From: JAJTFW01 sp964584995
GTDB lineage: Bacteria; Bacteroidota; Bacteroidia; AKYH767-A; OLB10
Direction of reading: 5' to 3'
Assembly: GCA_964584995.1 (NCBI GenBank)
Contig: CAZPCA010000057.1
Location: 1 to 16,052, forward strand
DNA length: 16,052 nt
Made by a program: the position numbers and the translations under genes. Shown one piece after another: positions 1 to 8,367 of this stretch. The notes under the pieces were generated by a model that was not told the DNA's origin, ran no database searches, and was given only the letters and a program-made list of their open reading frames with translations. The stretch's first letter is position 1. Every line of letters begins with the position of its first letter.

Positions 1-162
1 ATCACAACGAAGTTGACATCCATCTTTTATGGTTTTTGAGAAGATGAAAGTAATTTCATTTAGGGAATTGACCAAAATATAGGGGGTATACACCTATGTT
101 TTAACGGGAATGTAACCCGCGCCATGTGTTGGCGTAGAAACCCAGAAAAAATTTCAATAAAA
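1..162. other. Leader region, no resolvable gene
   Basis: No coding frame can be supported here. Two frames stay open from the window edge for about a dozen codons before stopping, so the tail of an upstream gene is possible but cannot be told apart from chance. The stretch is AT-rich and holds a weak promoter candidate for the downstream secreted protein, described separately. No repeat or RNA gene is visible. Confidence 0.5.
68..102 (+). promoter_or_regulatory. Weak candidate Bacteroidota promoter
   Basis: TATGTTTT at 95-102 matches the TAnnTTTG -7 box at all fixed positions except the last. A TTG at 68-70 could serve as the -33 element, but the 24-base spacer is longer than the usual roughly 19-23. 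Transcription would begin around 107-110, which leaves a leader of about 55 bases to the ATG at 163 but only about 15 to the ATG at 124. This is a pattern match only. Confidence 0.25.
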
Positions 163-2943
163 ATGAGAACTGGAAACCCTATAGGGACCCAAAAGACAAA
201 AAACACACAAAATGCGCGCCTATCCGTGCGCCAACGTCAGTTATTGATCGGAAGTGCGGTTTCCGCATTGCTGATTGTGTTGATTGTGATGGTGTATCAA
301 ACAACGCGCACCACCGATGCGAAAGCAGCGGTTGCGGGCGATTATCGTTCGCGGGCCAGCGGAAACTGGAGTGGATCTAATACATGGGAAACCTACAACG
401 GATCCAATTGGGTAACCACCTCAACTGCACCCAGTACTTCCAGTAATGTAATCTCGATTCTAAATGGTCATACGGTTACTGTTTCAGGTAATACAACGGC
501 AGACCAGATAGTAGTGGAAGTAGGAGGAAGATTGAACGTAAATAGCGGAAAGTCCCTTACTGTGGCGGCGGGTACAGGCGTCGATTTGGAGAATTACGGA
601 ATCATAGGAAATACAGGTACAATCACGCTGAACTCAGGTGCATCCATGGAAAATGAGGCCGGAGCCACGTACATCCATTCACAAAATGGCGGAACCATTC
701 CAACGGCCACCTGGAACGCTACTTCAATTTGCAGTATTACAGGTGTGACATCTTCAATGCCTGGAGGTATCGGTCAGAACTTCGGCCATATGACCTGGAA
801 TTGTTCAAGCCAAACCGGTACAATTTCTTTTAACCAGAATATGAATGTTGCGGGTGACTTCACATTAAACAGTACAGGCAGTGGTTATCTTGGTTTGAAT
901 GGCGGAAGTTCATCCCGCACTATGACCATTAGCGGAAACATGAATATCACCAACGGTGATTTTCGCGGAACTAATGGAAGTGGAAGCGCTACATTGACTA
1001 TTGCTGGTAACGTTAATCTATCTTCCTCTGCCAATGCCTGGTTTACGGCCACCAGCGGAAGCGGTGCCTGTACAGCTAACATCAGCGGCGACGTGAATAT
1101 ATCTAACGGTGTATTCTGGGTCAATGAAGATGTGAACCCTTGTACCATGAATATCACAGGTAATATCAACCACACCGGCGGTGAATTCATCGGTACGGAT
1201 TTATCGGGCGCTGCAACAATAAATGTAAGCGGAAACCTGAATGTGAGCGGAAGCGCTTCAACAAGCTACTTTGTGCTTACCAGTTCAACGGGGGTTTGCA
1301 CATTGAACTTGACGGGAAATCTGAACGTAACAGGTGGCAACCTGCTACTCACAGAAGCAGCGGCCAACGGAATATTGAATATGAACGGGAATTATACGCA
1401 CACAGGTGGTGCCATTACCGAACTGGCGAGTACCAACGCGGGTGAAATAACCTTCAATGGTACCGGTATGCAAACCATAACTGCTACTACGAATGTGACA
1501 AATACCGTCAACTATACAGTTGCCAGCAACGCATATGCACAAATGGCCGGCGCCAACGATTATATCAATGGTAATGGCAGTTTCACAATACAGGCGGGTG
1601 CCAAACTCGGTATGCGGTCAAGCACTGGTATTTCCTCCAGCGGTAACGATGGCCATGTCCGTGTGACAGGTAATCGTAACTTCAACACCGGTGCGGATTA
1701 CCTTTACAATGCCAGTACAACCCAGAACACCGGTAGCGGATTGCCCGCCACGGTTCGCCGGCTTACAGTGAACAATACAGGCCTGACACTGACCAACAGT
1801 GTCACCGCTTCGGATTCGCTGGTAATGACAGCGGGCAACATCACTACCGGAAACAATATCCTTACAATCGGTACAAGTACATCTACTCCCGGTAATCTGT
1901 TCAGAAATTCGGGACACATCATTGGTAGCCTGAAACGCTGGTTCGCCGCAAGTACCACCAGCGATGTAGTGTTCCCGATCGGAACAACAACCGATTACAA
2001 CGGTATTACGATAACGATGACTTCAGCACCTACCGCGGGAGGAACCGTCCTATCAACCTTCACCAAGGGCTGGCCGGGCAACCTCGGACTTCCCATCACG
2101 GATGCGGGAGATGTTTGCCAGACCATCGGATCGGGATGGTGGACGATGACGCCTGCCGACGGACTGACAGGAGGCACCTTCACTGTGAAGACGGTGGCAG
2201 AAGGATTTACCGGCATCAATGATTTCACCACCCTGCACCTGTTCCGCCGCGATAACGAAGCGAACGTATGGGAGGCAGATGGCACACACGCCGCACCAAC
2301 GGGTACTGTTGCTTCACCCACCATCGTCCGCAACAGCGTGAACGAATGGGGACAATTCGCCATCACCTCCACGGCCGCCAATCCGCTGCCCGTAGCCCTG
2401 ACCTCCCTGAAAGTAAACGCCACTAACGGTGGTGCCAAGGTGCTTTGGTCAACCGCTTCGGAAAAGAATTGCGACTTCTTCATGGTGGAACGTTCAGGCA
2501 ATGGAACCAGCTTCCAGACCCTTGGAAGAGTGGCGGGAGCTGGTAACAGCAACACTCCACGCAGTTACAACTACTTTGATGCAACGCCGCTTGCCGGCAC
2601 GAGCTATTATCGCCTTGTACAATACGACTTCGACGGTTCCAAAGATATTTTCGGACCGGTGGCTTTCAACAATGCCAAAAAAGGTGGAAACGCCCCGATG
2701 GTGGCGAGCCCCAATCCCTTCAGCAACGATTTGAATCTTCGCTTCATGTCGGATAAGAACGGTACATGGCCGATGATCATCCGTAACCAAAGCGGTCAGA
2801 CCGTCTACAACGGTACCATGGAAGTAACAGAAGGCCATAATGACATTTCCCTGCTGCTGGCACGTCAGCTGCGCGCAGGCACCTACACCATTACTATCGG
2901 TGAAGGAGACACTCAAATGACGACGAAAGTGATTAAACAATAA
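163..2943 (+). CDS. Secreted beta-helix-like repeat protein with T9SS type A sorting domain
   Basis: This is a 926-residue secreted or surface protein. A long polar N-region (1-26) precedes a hydrophobic segment (about 27-44) and an Ala-rich possible cleavage site near 53-56. Residues 64-130 carry the GNWS...TW...NGHTVTVSG pattern common at the start of Bacteroidota surface proteins. Seven 24-28 residue repeats fill 253-427. Around 740-835 is the typical pre-sorting module (LPVALTSLKV, then VLWSTASE, VERSGNG, SYYRLVQYDFDG). Residues 844-926 are a type A sorting domain opening with SPNPF and ending GTYTITI...TKVIKQ, which in this phylum directs export through the type IX system and removal of the tail. 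I prefer the ATG at 163 over the in-frame ATG at 124, because A-rich sequence precedes it and the extra 13 residues add nothing recognisable. No catalytic motif is visible; adhesin or structural surface protein is an inference. Confidence 0.85.
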   Translation: MRTGNPIGTQKTKNTQNARLSVRQRQLLIGSAVSALLIVLIVMVYQTTRTTDAKAAVAGDYRSRASGNWSGSNTWETYNGSNWVTTSTAPSTSSNVISILNGHTVTVSGNTTADQIVVEVGGRLNVNSGKSLTVAAGTGVDLENYGIIGNTGTITLNSGASMENEAGATYIHSQNGGTIPTATWNATSICSITGVTSSMPGGIGQNFGHMTWNCSSQTGTISFNQNMNVAGDFTLNSTGSGYLGLNGGSSSRTMTISGNMNITNGDFRGTNGSGSATLTIAGNVNLSSSANAWFTATSGSGACTANISGDVNISNGVFWVNEDVNPCTMNITGNINHTGGEFIGTDLSGAATINVSGNLNVSGSASTSYFVLTSSTGVCTLNLTGNLNVTGGNLLLTEAAANGILNMNGNYTHTGGAITELASTNAGEITFNGTGMQTITATTNVTNTVNYTVASNAYAQMAGANDYINGNGSFTIQAGAKLGMRSSTGISSSGNDGHVRVTGNRNFNTGADYLYNASTTQNTGSGLPATVRRLTVNNTGLTLTNSVTASDSLVMTAGNITTGNNILTIGTSTSTPGNLFRNSGHIIGSLKRWFAASTTSDVVFPIGTTTDYNGITITMTSAPTAGGTVLSTFTKGWPGNLGLPITDAGDVCQTIGSGWWTMTPADGLTGGTFTVKTVAEGFTGINDFTTLHLFRRDNEANVWEADGTHAAPTGTVASPTIVRNSVNEWGQFAITSTAANPLPVALTSLKVNATNGGAKVLWSTASEKNCDFFMVERSGNGTSFQTLGRVAGAGNSNTPRSYNYFDATPLAGTSYYRLVQYDFDGSKDIFGPVAFNNAKKGGNAPMVASPNPFSNDLNLRFMSDKNGTWPMIIRNQSGQTVYNGTMEVTEGHNDISLLLARQLRAGTYTITIGEGDTQMTTKVIKQ
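919..1443 (+). repeat. Seven tandem 24-28 residue coding repeats
   Basis: These encode residues 253-427 of the secreted protein. Each unit follows roughly T-[LMI]-[TN]-[ILV]-x-G-[ND]-[MVIL]-N-[ILVH]-[TS]-[NG]-G, then a variable stretch, for example TMTISGNMNITNG, TANISGDVNISNG and TLNLTGNLNVTGG. The spacing and the alternating hydrophobic residues suggest a right-handed parallel beta-helix with about one unit per coil. Units 2, 3 and 5 end in Cys just before the next Thr. The repeats have diverged at DNA level, so this is an old array rather than a recent expansion. Confidence 0.8.
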
Positions 2944-2960
2944 GCTAAGCGTTCAATCGG

Positions 2961-2992
2961 AAAAGGGAGGCTGTTTATCTGTCCTCCCTTTT
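2961..2992. terminator. Strong hairpin terminator, probably bidirectional
   Basis: AAAAGGGAGG (2961-2970) pairs perfectly with CCTCCCTTTT (2983-2992) across a 12-base loop, giving a 10-bp stem followed on the + strand by further T residues. It lies 18 bases after the stop of the secreted protein. On the minus strand it lies 38 bases past the stop of rnr and ends in four T residues, so it can plausibly stop transcripts from both convergent genes. Confidence 0.8.
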
Positions 2993-3030
2993 TCTATTTC
3001 ATCTGTCCTTAGGTTTCGTGATGTTATCCA

Positions 3031-5322
3031 TCACCTTTTACGTTTACCGGATTTCTTGCGCTGGACTCCGTGCCTGGAACCTTTAACGGATTTTCCTGCA
3101 ACATATCCGGGCTTTTCCTTTCTGGCAGAAAAACTGTTTCCAGTATCGTCAGCAAGATAAAAATCGATTTGCTTCTTCAACAGATCGGCAGACTTCAACC
3201 TTACCTTGAGCATGTCGCCCAGCCGGTAAACCTTTCTGGTGCGGTGGCCCACGAGGCAGTACTGCTTCTCGTCGAGTTCGTAATAATCGTCACTGAGATC
3301 GCGTACCCTCAGCAAGCCTTCGCATTTATTGTCGGCAATCTCCACGTAGATTCCCCACTCGGTGACCCCGGATATCATGCCGGTGAATATTTCGTCTTTC
3401 CGGTCGAGGAGGTATTGCACTTGTTTGAACTTCACCGAGGCCCGCTCCGCCTCCGAAGCCCGGATCTCCATCTCCGTGCTGTGCTGGCAATCCTGCTCCA
3501 GCTCATCCGCATCAACGGGTATGCCACCGGCCATGTACCTGTCCAACAAACGGTGTACAAGTATATCGGGATAGCGGCGTATTGGAGAGGTGAAATGTGT
3601 ATAGTAATCGAAGGCTAGTCCGTAGTGACCGATGTTATCCGTTGTATAGATGGCCTTGGCCATGGTACGGATGGCCAGCTGTTCGAGCACATTCTGCTCG
3701 CGCTTGCCCTTGATATCCTTCATCAGGCTGTTCAGGGAGTGAGCAATGTCTTTCTCCGAACGGGTGTTGATTTTGTAGCCGAATCTTCCGGCAAAGAGCG
3801 AGAAGTTGTCGATTTTGTCGGCTACCGGCACATCGTGTACACGGTAGACAAAAGGATGCTCTTTGCCCTTATCGATGGACAATTTCCGACCAATAAATTC
3901 CGCAACCCGGCGATTGGCGAGCAACATGAATTCCTCTATCAGCTTATTGCTATCCTTGTTTTCCTTGAGGTAGACATCAACAGGATGCGCGCGCGCATCA
4001 AGGCGGAACTTCACCTCCACGCGATCGAATGTGATGGCCCCGTCCGCAAAGCGTTTCTTCCGGAGCAGCTGTGCGAGTCGGTGCAAGGGCAGTATGTATT
4101 GCTGCATTTCCCCCTCTCCGTTTTCGATGATCTCCTGTGCTTCCTCATAGGTGAAACGACGGTCGGAGTGGATGACTGTGCGACCGAACCACTCGGCATG
4201 TACCTGGGCCCGTTCATCGATTTCGAAAACAGCAGAGTAACAGAGTTTGTCTTCACCGGGCCGTAAAGAACATACGGTATTGCTGAGTTTCTCCGGCAGC
4301 ATAGGAATGACCCTGTCGACCAGATAAACCGACGTAGCCCTGGAAAGTGCTTCCTCGTCGAGCGCAGTGCCCGGCTTCACATAGTGCGAAACATCGGCGA
4401 TATGGATGCCGACTTCAAGGTGTCCGTTCGGCAGTTCCTGCACTGACAGCGCATCGTCAAAATCCTTGGCGTCCACGGGATCGATTGTGAAGGTGGGCGT
4501 CTCACGGAAATCCCTGCGCTGAGCGAGTTCTTTGCGGGGAATTCGGTAAGGAATCTCTTCCGCTTCCCGCTCTACATCCGATGGAAAAGCGAGCGGAAAA
4601 CCGTATTCCACGAGTATGGCATCCATTTCCACGTCATTATCGCCGGGCCTGCCCAGCACTTTGACGATCTCGCCTCTGGGGTTTTTCTCATCGGGTAGCC
4701 ATTCTGTTATACGGGCTACCGCTTTGTCTCCTTGTGCCGCTCCTTTGAGCGCATCCAATGGAATGAACATGTCGACACCGTTGCGCGAGCCATCGGCCGA
4801 AAGAAAAGCGAACTTCCCGCTGATCTGAATCGTACCCGCAAATTCCGTCCGTGCACGTTCGATGATTTCGACCACTTCGCCTTCGGGACGACGTCCCGGT
4901 TTGACAGCAAAGAGATTCACTTTTACCTTGTCGCCGTTGAGGGCGTTAAGGATATTGTATTTGTCAATGAATATATCGTCTTCAAAGGCTTCGTTCATCA
5001 CATAGGCATTGCCTTGTGAAGTGATGTCTATGCGGCCTTCCACGAAATGCGATTGCGGCCATAAGCGGTACTTTCCCCTGTCGACTTCCTCCAGCTCTTC
5101 ATTGATGGACAGGTGCTCGATGATGGCGAGTACGGCGGTGCGGAGCTGACTCTCATCCAGCACGCTGAGCAGAGGGCCGGCTTCTTCTACGAAGGGTTCC
5201 TGCTGCAACTTTTTAAGGACCTGCTTGTAATTGTAGGATTTGTAGGGGTGCTCCCTGAAAATGCCCAGCACGACCTGCTTCAGTTTCTCCCCCTGCACTG
5301 CATCGGTATTCTTCTTTGCCAT
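3031..5322 (-). CDS. rnr: Ribonuclease R
   Basis: This is a 763-residue 3'-5' exoribonuclease of the RNB/RNase II superfamily, which degrades structured RNA processively in the cytoplasm. It has an N-terminal helical winged-helix-like region (about 1-90), cold-shock-type OB domains (about 95-225) and an RNB catalytic domain (about 265-590). The signature TIDPVDAKDFDDA places the metal-binding aspartates at D281, D287, D289 and D290, equivalent to E. coli RNase R D272, D278, D280 and D281. An S1 domain (about 640-725, GMISGVTEWGIYVEI) and a Lys/Arg-rich tail complete it. The length is normal for the Bacteroidota form, which is slightly shorter than the E. coli enzyme. It lies 83 bases downstream of folB and has its own TAnnTTTG box six bases before the ATG. 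The tail ends KSGKRKR, a typical basic RNase R terminus. Confidence 0.97.
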   Translation of the reverse strand: MAKKNTDAVQGEKLKQVVLGIFREHPYKSYNYKQVLKKLQQEPFVEEAGPLLSVLDESQLRTAVLAIIEHLSINEELEEVDRGKYRLWPQSHFVEGRIDITSQGNAYVMNEAFEDDIFIDKYNILNALNGDKVKVNLFAVKPGRRPEGEVVEIIERARTEFAGTIQISGKFAFLSADGSRNGVDMFIPLDALKGAAQGDKAVARITEWLPDEKNPRGEIVKVLGRPGDNDVEMDAILVEYGFPLAFPSDVEREAEEIPYRIPRKELAQRRDFRETPTFTIDPVDAKDFDDALSVQELPNGHLEVGIHIADVSHYVKPGTALDEEALSRATSVYLVDRVIPMLPEKLSNTVCSLRPGEDKLCYSAVFEIDERAQVHAEWFGRTVIHSDRRFTYEEAQEIIENGEGEMQQYILPLHRLAQLLRKKRFADGAITFDRVEVKFRLDARAHPVDVYLKENKDSNKLIEEFMLLANRRVAEFIGRKLSIDKGKEHPFVYRVHDVPVADKIDNFSLFAGRFGYKINTRSEKDIAHSLNSLMKDIKGKREQNVLEQLAIRTMAKAIYTTDNIGHYGLAFDYYTHFTSPIRRYPDILVHRLLDRYMAGGIPVDADELEQDCQHSTEMEIRASEAERASVKFKQVQYLLDRKDEIFTGMISGVTEWGIYVEIADNKCEGLLRVRDLSDDYYELDEKQYCLVGHRTRKVYRLGDMLKVRLKSADLLKKQIDFYLADDTGNSFSARKEKPGYVAGKSVKGSRHGVQRKKSGKRKR

Positions 5323-5328
5323 CTACCG

Positions 5329-5336
5329 CAAAGGTA
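5329..5336 (-). promoter_or_regulatory. TAnnTTTG -7 box abutting the rnr start
   Basis: Read on the minus strand this is TACCTTTG, an exact match to the Bacteroidota sigma-ABfr -7 consensus, with six bases (CGGTAG) before the ATG. Transcription would begin at or next to the start codon, giving a leaderless or near-leaderless mRNA. No clear TTG -33 element is present about 20 bases further upstream, so promoter strength is uncertain. Confidence 0.55.
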
Positions 5337-5405
5337 CGCTCAAAAAACGGATTGCCTGTAGTTGACAGCGGATGTGGCCAAATCCCTTGTGCTGCATGAC
5401 AATTG

Positions 5406-5762
5406 TCAGATAGTTCCTTGTGCAGTGAACACCGCCGCTTCCATACATCCGTTTACCGGTGGATTGTATTTTGTGATTTCTACGGTGATGCTTTTTACCA
5501 TGGGAAAGGCGGAAAGAAGGGTGTTCAGTAAACGATGTGCCACATGCTCTATCAGGCGCGCGGGTATCGCCATTTGTTCCCTCACAAGACGGTGCACTTC
5601 CACATAATCCACCGTGGATTCCAATGCATCGCTTTGCATGGATGTACTGAAATCACCTTCAAACACCACAGATACACTGAAGCGGCCGCCGATGACAGCT
5701 TCGGCCGGAAGGCATCCATGGAAAGCATGGCACTCGATGTTGCGTATCTCCAGTTTTTGCAT
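5406..5762 (-). CDS. folB: Dihydroneopterin aldolase
   Basis: This is a 118-residue enzyme of folate synthesis that cleaves 7,8-dihydroneopterin to 6-hydroxymethyl-7,8-dihydropterin and glycolaldehyde in the cytoplasm. Family residues are visible: HG at 15-16 followed by E21, the substrate-side tyrosine in VDYVEV (Y53), the pterin-anchoring glutamate in LIEHVA (E73), and the catalytic lysine region ITKYNPP (K98) with the conserved Pro pair. The length matches the usual 115-125 residues. It lies 24 bases downstream of the GyrI-like gene and 83 bases upstream of rnr, with its own TAnnTTTG box four bases before the ATG. No other folate gene is in the window. Confidence 0.94.
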   Translation of the reverse strand: MQKLEIRNIECHAFHGCLPAEAVIGGRFSVSVVFEGDFSTSMQSDALESTVDYVEVHRLVREQMAIPARLIEHVAHRLLNTLLSAFPMVKSITVEITKYNPPVNGCMEAAVFTAQGTI

Positions 5763-5766
5763 TTTT

Positions 5767-5774
5767 CAAATGTA
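5767..5774 (-). promoter_or_regulatory. TAnnTTTG -7 box abutting the folB start
   Basis: On the minus strand this reads TACATTTG, an exact consensus match, followed by AAAA and the folB ATG. The box sits inside the 24-base gap after the GyrI-like gene, so folB may have its own leaderless transcript besides any read-through. No convincing -33 TTG is seen. Confidence 0.55.
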
Positions 5775-5786
5775 GTGCTATTGGTG

Positions 5787-6275
5787 TTACCTTGTCTTTC
5801 GTCTTACAGGAATCCACACTTCTTCTTCAGCATCCGGATCGAGTGCATTCCAGCTCTCCTTCATACGCTCAAAATGTGGCCGCTCGTCACACATATATTC
5901 GCTCGCTGGTATCCACTTGCCGTAGATGTACGCAGCTGTCTCCGCAAAAGCGGCTGGACCTCCTCTGTGCAGGAACACCATGTATTCTCCGGCTGGAATG
6001 ATCAGCACCTCCAGGCCTTCCGGCAAATCCGATGCAGCATCTGCAACGATAACGCCCGCCCACTTTTCAAAAATAGTTTCCGGTGCGAGTTGATGGATGG
6101 GTACGGGATAGCGCTGAATGTTGTAAACGTTCGTATCAAGCCTGCCGGCGATTGCATGGCGCAAGGGCATAAAAGATCTCCATAGCGCCGGGGTTTTGTC
6201 ATCTTGCAGGGACATGCTCGCCCTCTTTCCTACAACACGGAGTGTCTCAATGGACCGGTATTCCGGTTCTTTCAT
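5787..6275 (-). CDS. GyrI-like small-molecule (effector) binding domain protein
   Basis: This is a 162-residue stand-alone protein of the GyrI-like / AraC-type effector-binding fold (PF06445/PF14526 clan), which binds small, often amphipathic or cationic ligands. Supporting features are the opening xSIETLRVVGKRASMSL strand, the central LEVLIIPAGEYMVFLHRG segment (the P-x-G-x-Y pattern typical of this fold), the YGKWIPASEY helix-loop, and the C-terminal DPDAEEEVWIPV, the family's near-terminal signature. No DNA-binding domain is attached, so it is not a complete AraC or MerR regulator. The ORF could begin 15 codons earlier at 6320, but family similarity begins right after the Met at 6275. It is divergent from the GH97 gene and 24 bases ahead of folB. 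The ligand is unknown. Confidence 0.8.
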   Translation of the reverse strand: MKEPEYRSIETLRVVGKRASMSLQDDKTPALWRSFMPLRHAIAGRLDTNVYNIQRYPVPIHQLAPETIFEKWAGVIVADAASDLPEGLEVLIIPAGEYMVFLHRGGPAAFAETAAYIYGKWIPASEYMCDERPHFERMKESWNALDPDAEEEVWIPVRRKTR

Positions 6276-6347
6276 GTGCTGTGGCATTGGGCAAAATTGA
6301 AAATAAAAGACATGCTTCACCCGATTTCCTGCTGTATGTTTTGAACG

Positions 6348-6355
6348 TACATTTG
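6348..6355 (+). promoter_or_regulatory. TAnnTTTG -7 box abutting the GH97 start
   Basis: TACATTTG is an exact consensus match, and six bases (TGTAGA) separate it from the ATG at 6362. It lies in the 86-base divergent interval shared with the GyrI-like gene. No good TTG is found about 20 bases upstream. Its position argues strongly for the start at 6362 rather than the longer frame from 6242, which would overlap the opposing gene. Confidence 0.55.
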
Positions 6356-6361
6356 TGTAGA

Positions 6362-8362
6362 ATGCGCTGTTTTATTTTTTTACTCCTCGCTATCCTGCCG
6401 TGGACTTCTGTACAAAGTCAGGTTGCGGGTGTGTTGTATTCGCCCGACAAGGGTTTATGGCTGGAAACACGCTTTACAGAAAACGGACTTTACACAACGC
6501 TTCATTCCGGTAAAGGTGAATTGTTGAACGCACATTATCCCGGACCTCTTCTTGAGCCGAGTATTCCCGCGCGAAGATTACGACTGATCAAGACAGCGGA
6601 TACCTCTTACAATGAAACATGGGCCACGGTATGGGGAGAGCGGGACAGTGTACACCATCGCGCTTTTGGAAAAACATTTGAGTGCGGCTCCGTTACCGGC
6701 GAGCACTTGTTCGACATTGAAATTCGTCTGTACGATGACGGATATGCAGTACGGTATGTGAACATTGGCGATGAAGATTCCATTGGCATTTTTGCTGAAC
6801 CGAATCTCTTTACACTCCACGCCGGCGATTCCTGCTGGTGGGCCTGGGCGGATTACAACACCTTAGAAAAAACATGGCAACAGAATGCTATTGCCGATGT
6901 ACCGCATGCGGCGATGCCTTTCACTGTTCGGAAATCCAACGGATTCTTCCTCGCTTTTCTGGAAGGTGGCATTGAAAAGTACACCACTGCTACGCTGAAA
7001 AAGGACACTTCACGGGCGAACACTTTCCGCATGAACCTTGTTCCTTCCGCTGTTGGCGCTGCCGTGAAAACCACGGCGCCTGCGCGTAGCCCCTGGAGAA
7101 TAGTGCTGGCAACACCTTCTGCAGCAGGGCTTCTTGCCTCTTCCTCACTGCTGAACCTGAATGAACCTTGTCGTATCGAGGATACAAAGTGGATCAAGCC
7201 CGGTAATTATTGCGGTATCTGGTGGGAGATGCATCTGGGCCTCTCCACTTGGAAAAGCGAAGGGGGCTGTCACGGTGCCACCACTGAAAACATGAAGAAG
7301 TACATCGATTTTGCTGCGGCTAATGGCATCAGCGCTGTGCTGGCGGAAGGGTGGAACACCGGCTGGGAACACTGGGGTGAACAGGGCGCCTTTGACTATG
7401 TAACACCATATCCGGATTTCGATTTGAGGGAAATAGTGCGGTATGCACAATCGAAAGGCGTAGAGGTGATCGGTCATCACGAGACCGGTGGAGACTGGCC
7501 TGGCTACGAAAATCGGCTCGACAGTGCCTTCTCCCTGTACCGTTCACTAGGCATCCACTACGTTAAAACGGGCTATGCGGGCCCGATGCATCCACAGGGA
7601 GAGCATCACCACGGACAAGTCAAGGTAGAACACCTGCAAAGGGTGGTGGAAAAAGCGGCAGAGTACGGAATCATGATCGATACACACGAGCCTGTGATAC
7701 CGAGTGGTCTTAGCCGTACCTGGCCCAACCTGATGACATTCGAAGCGGTACGTGGGATGGAATGGAATGCCTGGAGTGAAGGAAACAGTCCCCGGCACGA
7801 TTGTACCTTACCTTTCACACGCGGGCTGGCAGGTCCGATGGACTATACACCCGGCATTGTGGATGTATTGCTGGAGTACCGCAAAGAGGAGCGCATCCGA
7901 TGGAACGGCGAAGACAAGGGTGCATCGCGGGTACACAGCACCGTTTGTCACCAGCTTGCCCTGCCTGTCGTTTTCTACAGCCCATTGCAAATGCTGGCGG
8001 ATCTTCCGCAAAACTACCTTCAACACGCTTTCCTGCCGGTACTGAGCGGTATGCCAACAACATGGGATGAAACAAAGGTGCTTGCGGCCGACATAGGGCG
8101 TTACGTGGTGGTAGCCCGACGAAAGGGTACGCGCTGGTATATTGGAGGTATAGGCAACGAAGAAGGACATTCGCTGTTGCTTGAACCCATCATGGAAAAA
8201 GGTAGAAAGTTACTGACGGGTGTTTTATACCGGGACGGGGATGCTGCGCACTACGTGGACAATCCGACATCCTGGGTCAGCGAAGCTGTACACTGGCAGG
8301 GAGAACAAAGTCTTGGGATCCGTATGCAACCCGGAGGCGGCTTCCTGATGGTGTTGGAATAA
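6362..8362 (+). CDS. Secreted GH97 glycoside hydrolase, inverting (SusB-type alpha-glucosidase) subgroup
   Basis: This 666-residue exported enzyme is expected to hydrolyse alpha-glucosidic bonds of malto-oligosaccharides in the periplasm or outer membrane. Residues 1-20 form a signal peptide (MRCFIFLLLAIL, ending SVQSQ). A GH97 N-terminal beta-sandwich runs to about 230, a TIM-barrel to about 570, and a C-terminal beta domain follows. The catalytic pattern fits the inverting SusB group. E374 (HHETGG), E443 (THEP), E461 (TFEAV) and E467 (RGMEW) have exactly the spacing of SusB E439, E508, E526 and E532, which are two base residues, a calcium ligand and the acid. The retaining-type nucleophile Asp is absent; KTGYAG occupies that region. 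PFTRGLAGPMDYTPG is also a GH97 hallmark. The protein is about 70 residues shorter than SusB. No susC, susD or amylase gene is next to it. The exact substrate is inferred from the subgroup. Confidence 0.93.
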   Translation: MRCFIFLLLAILPWTSVQSQVAGVLYSPDKGLWLETRFTENGLYTTLHSGKGELLNAHYPGPLLEPSIPARRLRLIKTADTSYNETWATVWGERDSVHHRAFGKTFECGSVTGEHLFDIEIRLYDDGYAVRYVNIGDEDSIGIFAEPNLFTLHAGDSCWWAWADYNTLEKTWQQNAIADVPHAAMPFTVRKSNGFFLAFLEGGIEKYTTATLKKDTSRANTFRMNLVPSAVGAAVKTTAPARSPWRIVLATPSAAGLLASSSLLNLNEPCRIEDTKWIKPGNYCGIWWEMHLGLSTWKSEGGCHGATTENMKKYIDFAAANGISAVLAEGWNTGWEHWGEQGAFDYVTPYPDFDLREIVRYAQSKGVEVIGHHETGGDWPGYENRLDSAFSLYRSLGIHYVKTGYAGPMHPQGEHHHGQVKVEHLQRVVEKAAEYGIMIDTHEPVIPSGLSRTWPNLMTFEAVRGMEWNAWSEGNSPRHDCTLPFTRGLAGPMDYTPGIVDVLLEYRKEERIRWNGEDKGASRVHSTVCHQLALPVVFYSPLQMLADLPQNYLQHAFLPVLSGMPTTWDETKVLAADIGRYVVVARRKGTRWYIGGIGNEEGHSLLLEPIMEKGRKLLTGVLYRDGDAAHYVDNPTSWVSEAVHWQGEQSLGIRMQPGGGFLMVLE

Positions 8363-8367
8363 CGGTA

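Noticed and set aside
15..20. TTGACA sequence as a sigma-70-type -35 element
   Set aside because: No TATAAT-like box follows at 16-18 bases, and promoters in this phylum use a different consensus.
3018..3034. GTGATG/CATCAC hairpin at the rnr stop as a terminator
   Set aside because: It is a six-bp stem overlapping the stop codon with no T run after it on the minus strand. The hairpin at 2961-2992 is a far better terminator.
3625..4266. Plus-strand open frame of 213 codons opposite rnr
   Set aside because: It is antisense to the RNase R catalytic domain and has no family pattern or start context of its own.
5535..6185. Plus-strand open frame of 216 codons across folB and the GyrI-like gene
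   Set aside because: It runs antisense to two recognisable genes and their intergenic gap, and no domain is visible.
6242..6361. Longer N-terminus for the GH97 protein from an upstream ATG at 6242
   Set aside because: It would overlap the divergent GyrI-like gene and place 40 non-secretory residues before a clean signal peptide. The -7 box at 6348-6355 also supports the start at 6362.
6362..8362. Polysaccharide utilisation locus around the GH97 gene
   Set aside because: No SusC, SusD, further glycoside hydrolase or hybrid/ECF regulator appears in the 16 kb.
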